A stretch of DNA of 6,320 nt, taken from Trueperaceae bacterium (GTDB lineage Bacteria; Deinococcota; Deinococci; Deinococcales; Trueperaceae). Below, one piece after another: positions 6,132-6,320 of the stretch. The notes beneath the pieces are model-generated. The model was given only the letters and a program-made list of their open reading frames with translations, made no database searches and was not told the origin of the DNA. The stretch spans positions 1 to 6,320 of the forward strand of contig SKSV01000221.1 in assembly GCA_007122815.1 (NCBI GenBank). Reading direction: 5' to 3'. Position 1 is the stretch's first letter; the number at the start of each line of letters is the position of its first letter. The translations under genes and the position numbers were made by a program.

Positions 6132-6320
6132 CTATTGGTGTACAGCATCAAACAACGCCTCGATGTTTTCCGGTTTCGTATCTTTCAGGATCGCTTCGTG
6201 GCTCGGAGAAATGATCAGGCCGGTAGGGAATATACTCCTCAACTGCCTGACCGTCTCACTGACTTCCGCAGGATTCCCGTTGACCAGAAGATTTTGGGCA
6301 TCGACTCCACCGCAGAAGCT
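6132..6320 (-). CDS. uroporphyrinogen decarboxylase-superfamily protein, C-terminal end only
   Basis: The reverse strand is open from the right window edge to a TAG at 6134-6132, giving the last 62 residues of a protein. They contain FCGGVDAQNLL near the start, NPAEVSETVRQL, then LIISPSHEAILKDTKPENIEALFDAV at the end. This is the typical last quarter of the URO-D superfamily: a final beta strand with a G-G-x-D motif, then the P-S-H and P-E-N-I-x-A-L segments. The CGG-x-D and SPSH versions are those of the non-HemE branch, which includes cobalamin- or coenzyme M-linked methyltransferases (MtaA, CmuA) and many uncharacterised members, rather than true heme-pathway HemE. The gene shares the direction of the importer but is separated by 324 bases, so it may be its own transcription unit. 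The substrate cannot be inferred from this fragment. Confidence 0.85.
   Translation of the reverse strand, partial: SFCGGVDAQNLLVNGNPAEVSETVRQLRSIFPTGLIISPSHEAILKDTKPENIEALFDAVHQ

Overview
The window (about half G+C by eye) carries one block of genes, all on the minus strand: a complete sugar-type ABC importer of the ribose/galactose (CUT2) family between two genes cut by the window edges. The binding protein has a classical signal peptide with no lipobox cysteine, which suggests a free periplasmic protein and therefore a two-membrane cell. The signal peptide ending in an Ala-Gly-Gly-Gln context, together with this gene combination, reminds me of free-living or host-associated Spirochaetes. 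That taxonomic reading is an impression, not a demonstration.

Layout in transcription order (right to left). 6320-6132: the last 62 codons of a uroporphyrinogen-decarboxylase-superfamily protein. 6131-5808: a 324-base non-coding stretch, presumably holding the control region of the importer. 5807-4827: the periplasmic sugar-binding protein, behind a near-perfect ribosome binding site. 4826-4711: a 116-base spacer with two hairpins. 4710-3724: permease 1, with a GTG start. 3727-2174: the double-domain ATPase. 2177-1206: permease 2. 1209-1: a protein of the M24 (aminopeptidase P/creatinase) fold, open at the left edge. The last four genes are chained by 4-base ATGA start/stop overlaps, so they are very probably made together from one message.

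How they would work together: the binding protein captures a small ligand, probably a sugar or polyol; the two different permeases form the channel; the ATPase drives it. The ribose-contacting residues of the binding protein are only partly kept, so the ligand is probably not ribose. The last gene is the most unusual item. It has the M24 fold, but three of the five metal-ligand positions are replaced, so it is unlikely to be a normal metallopeptidase. Its tight coupling to the permease suggests a role linked to the imported compound.

I found no mobile element, CRISPR array, tRNA or rRNA. The importer is an ordinary kind of system. The points worth a second look are the degenerate M24 protein, an 11-base sequence repeated in the two non-coding gaps, and the hairpins after the binding-protein gene.
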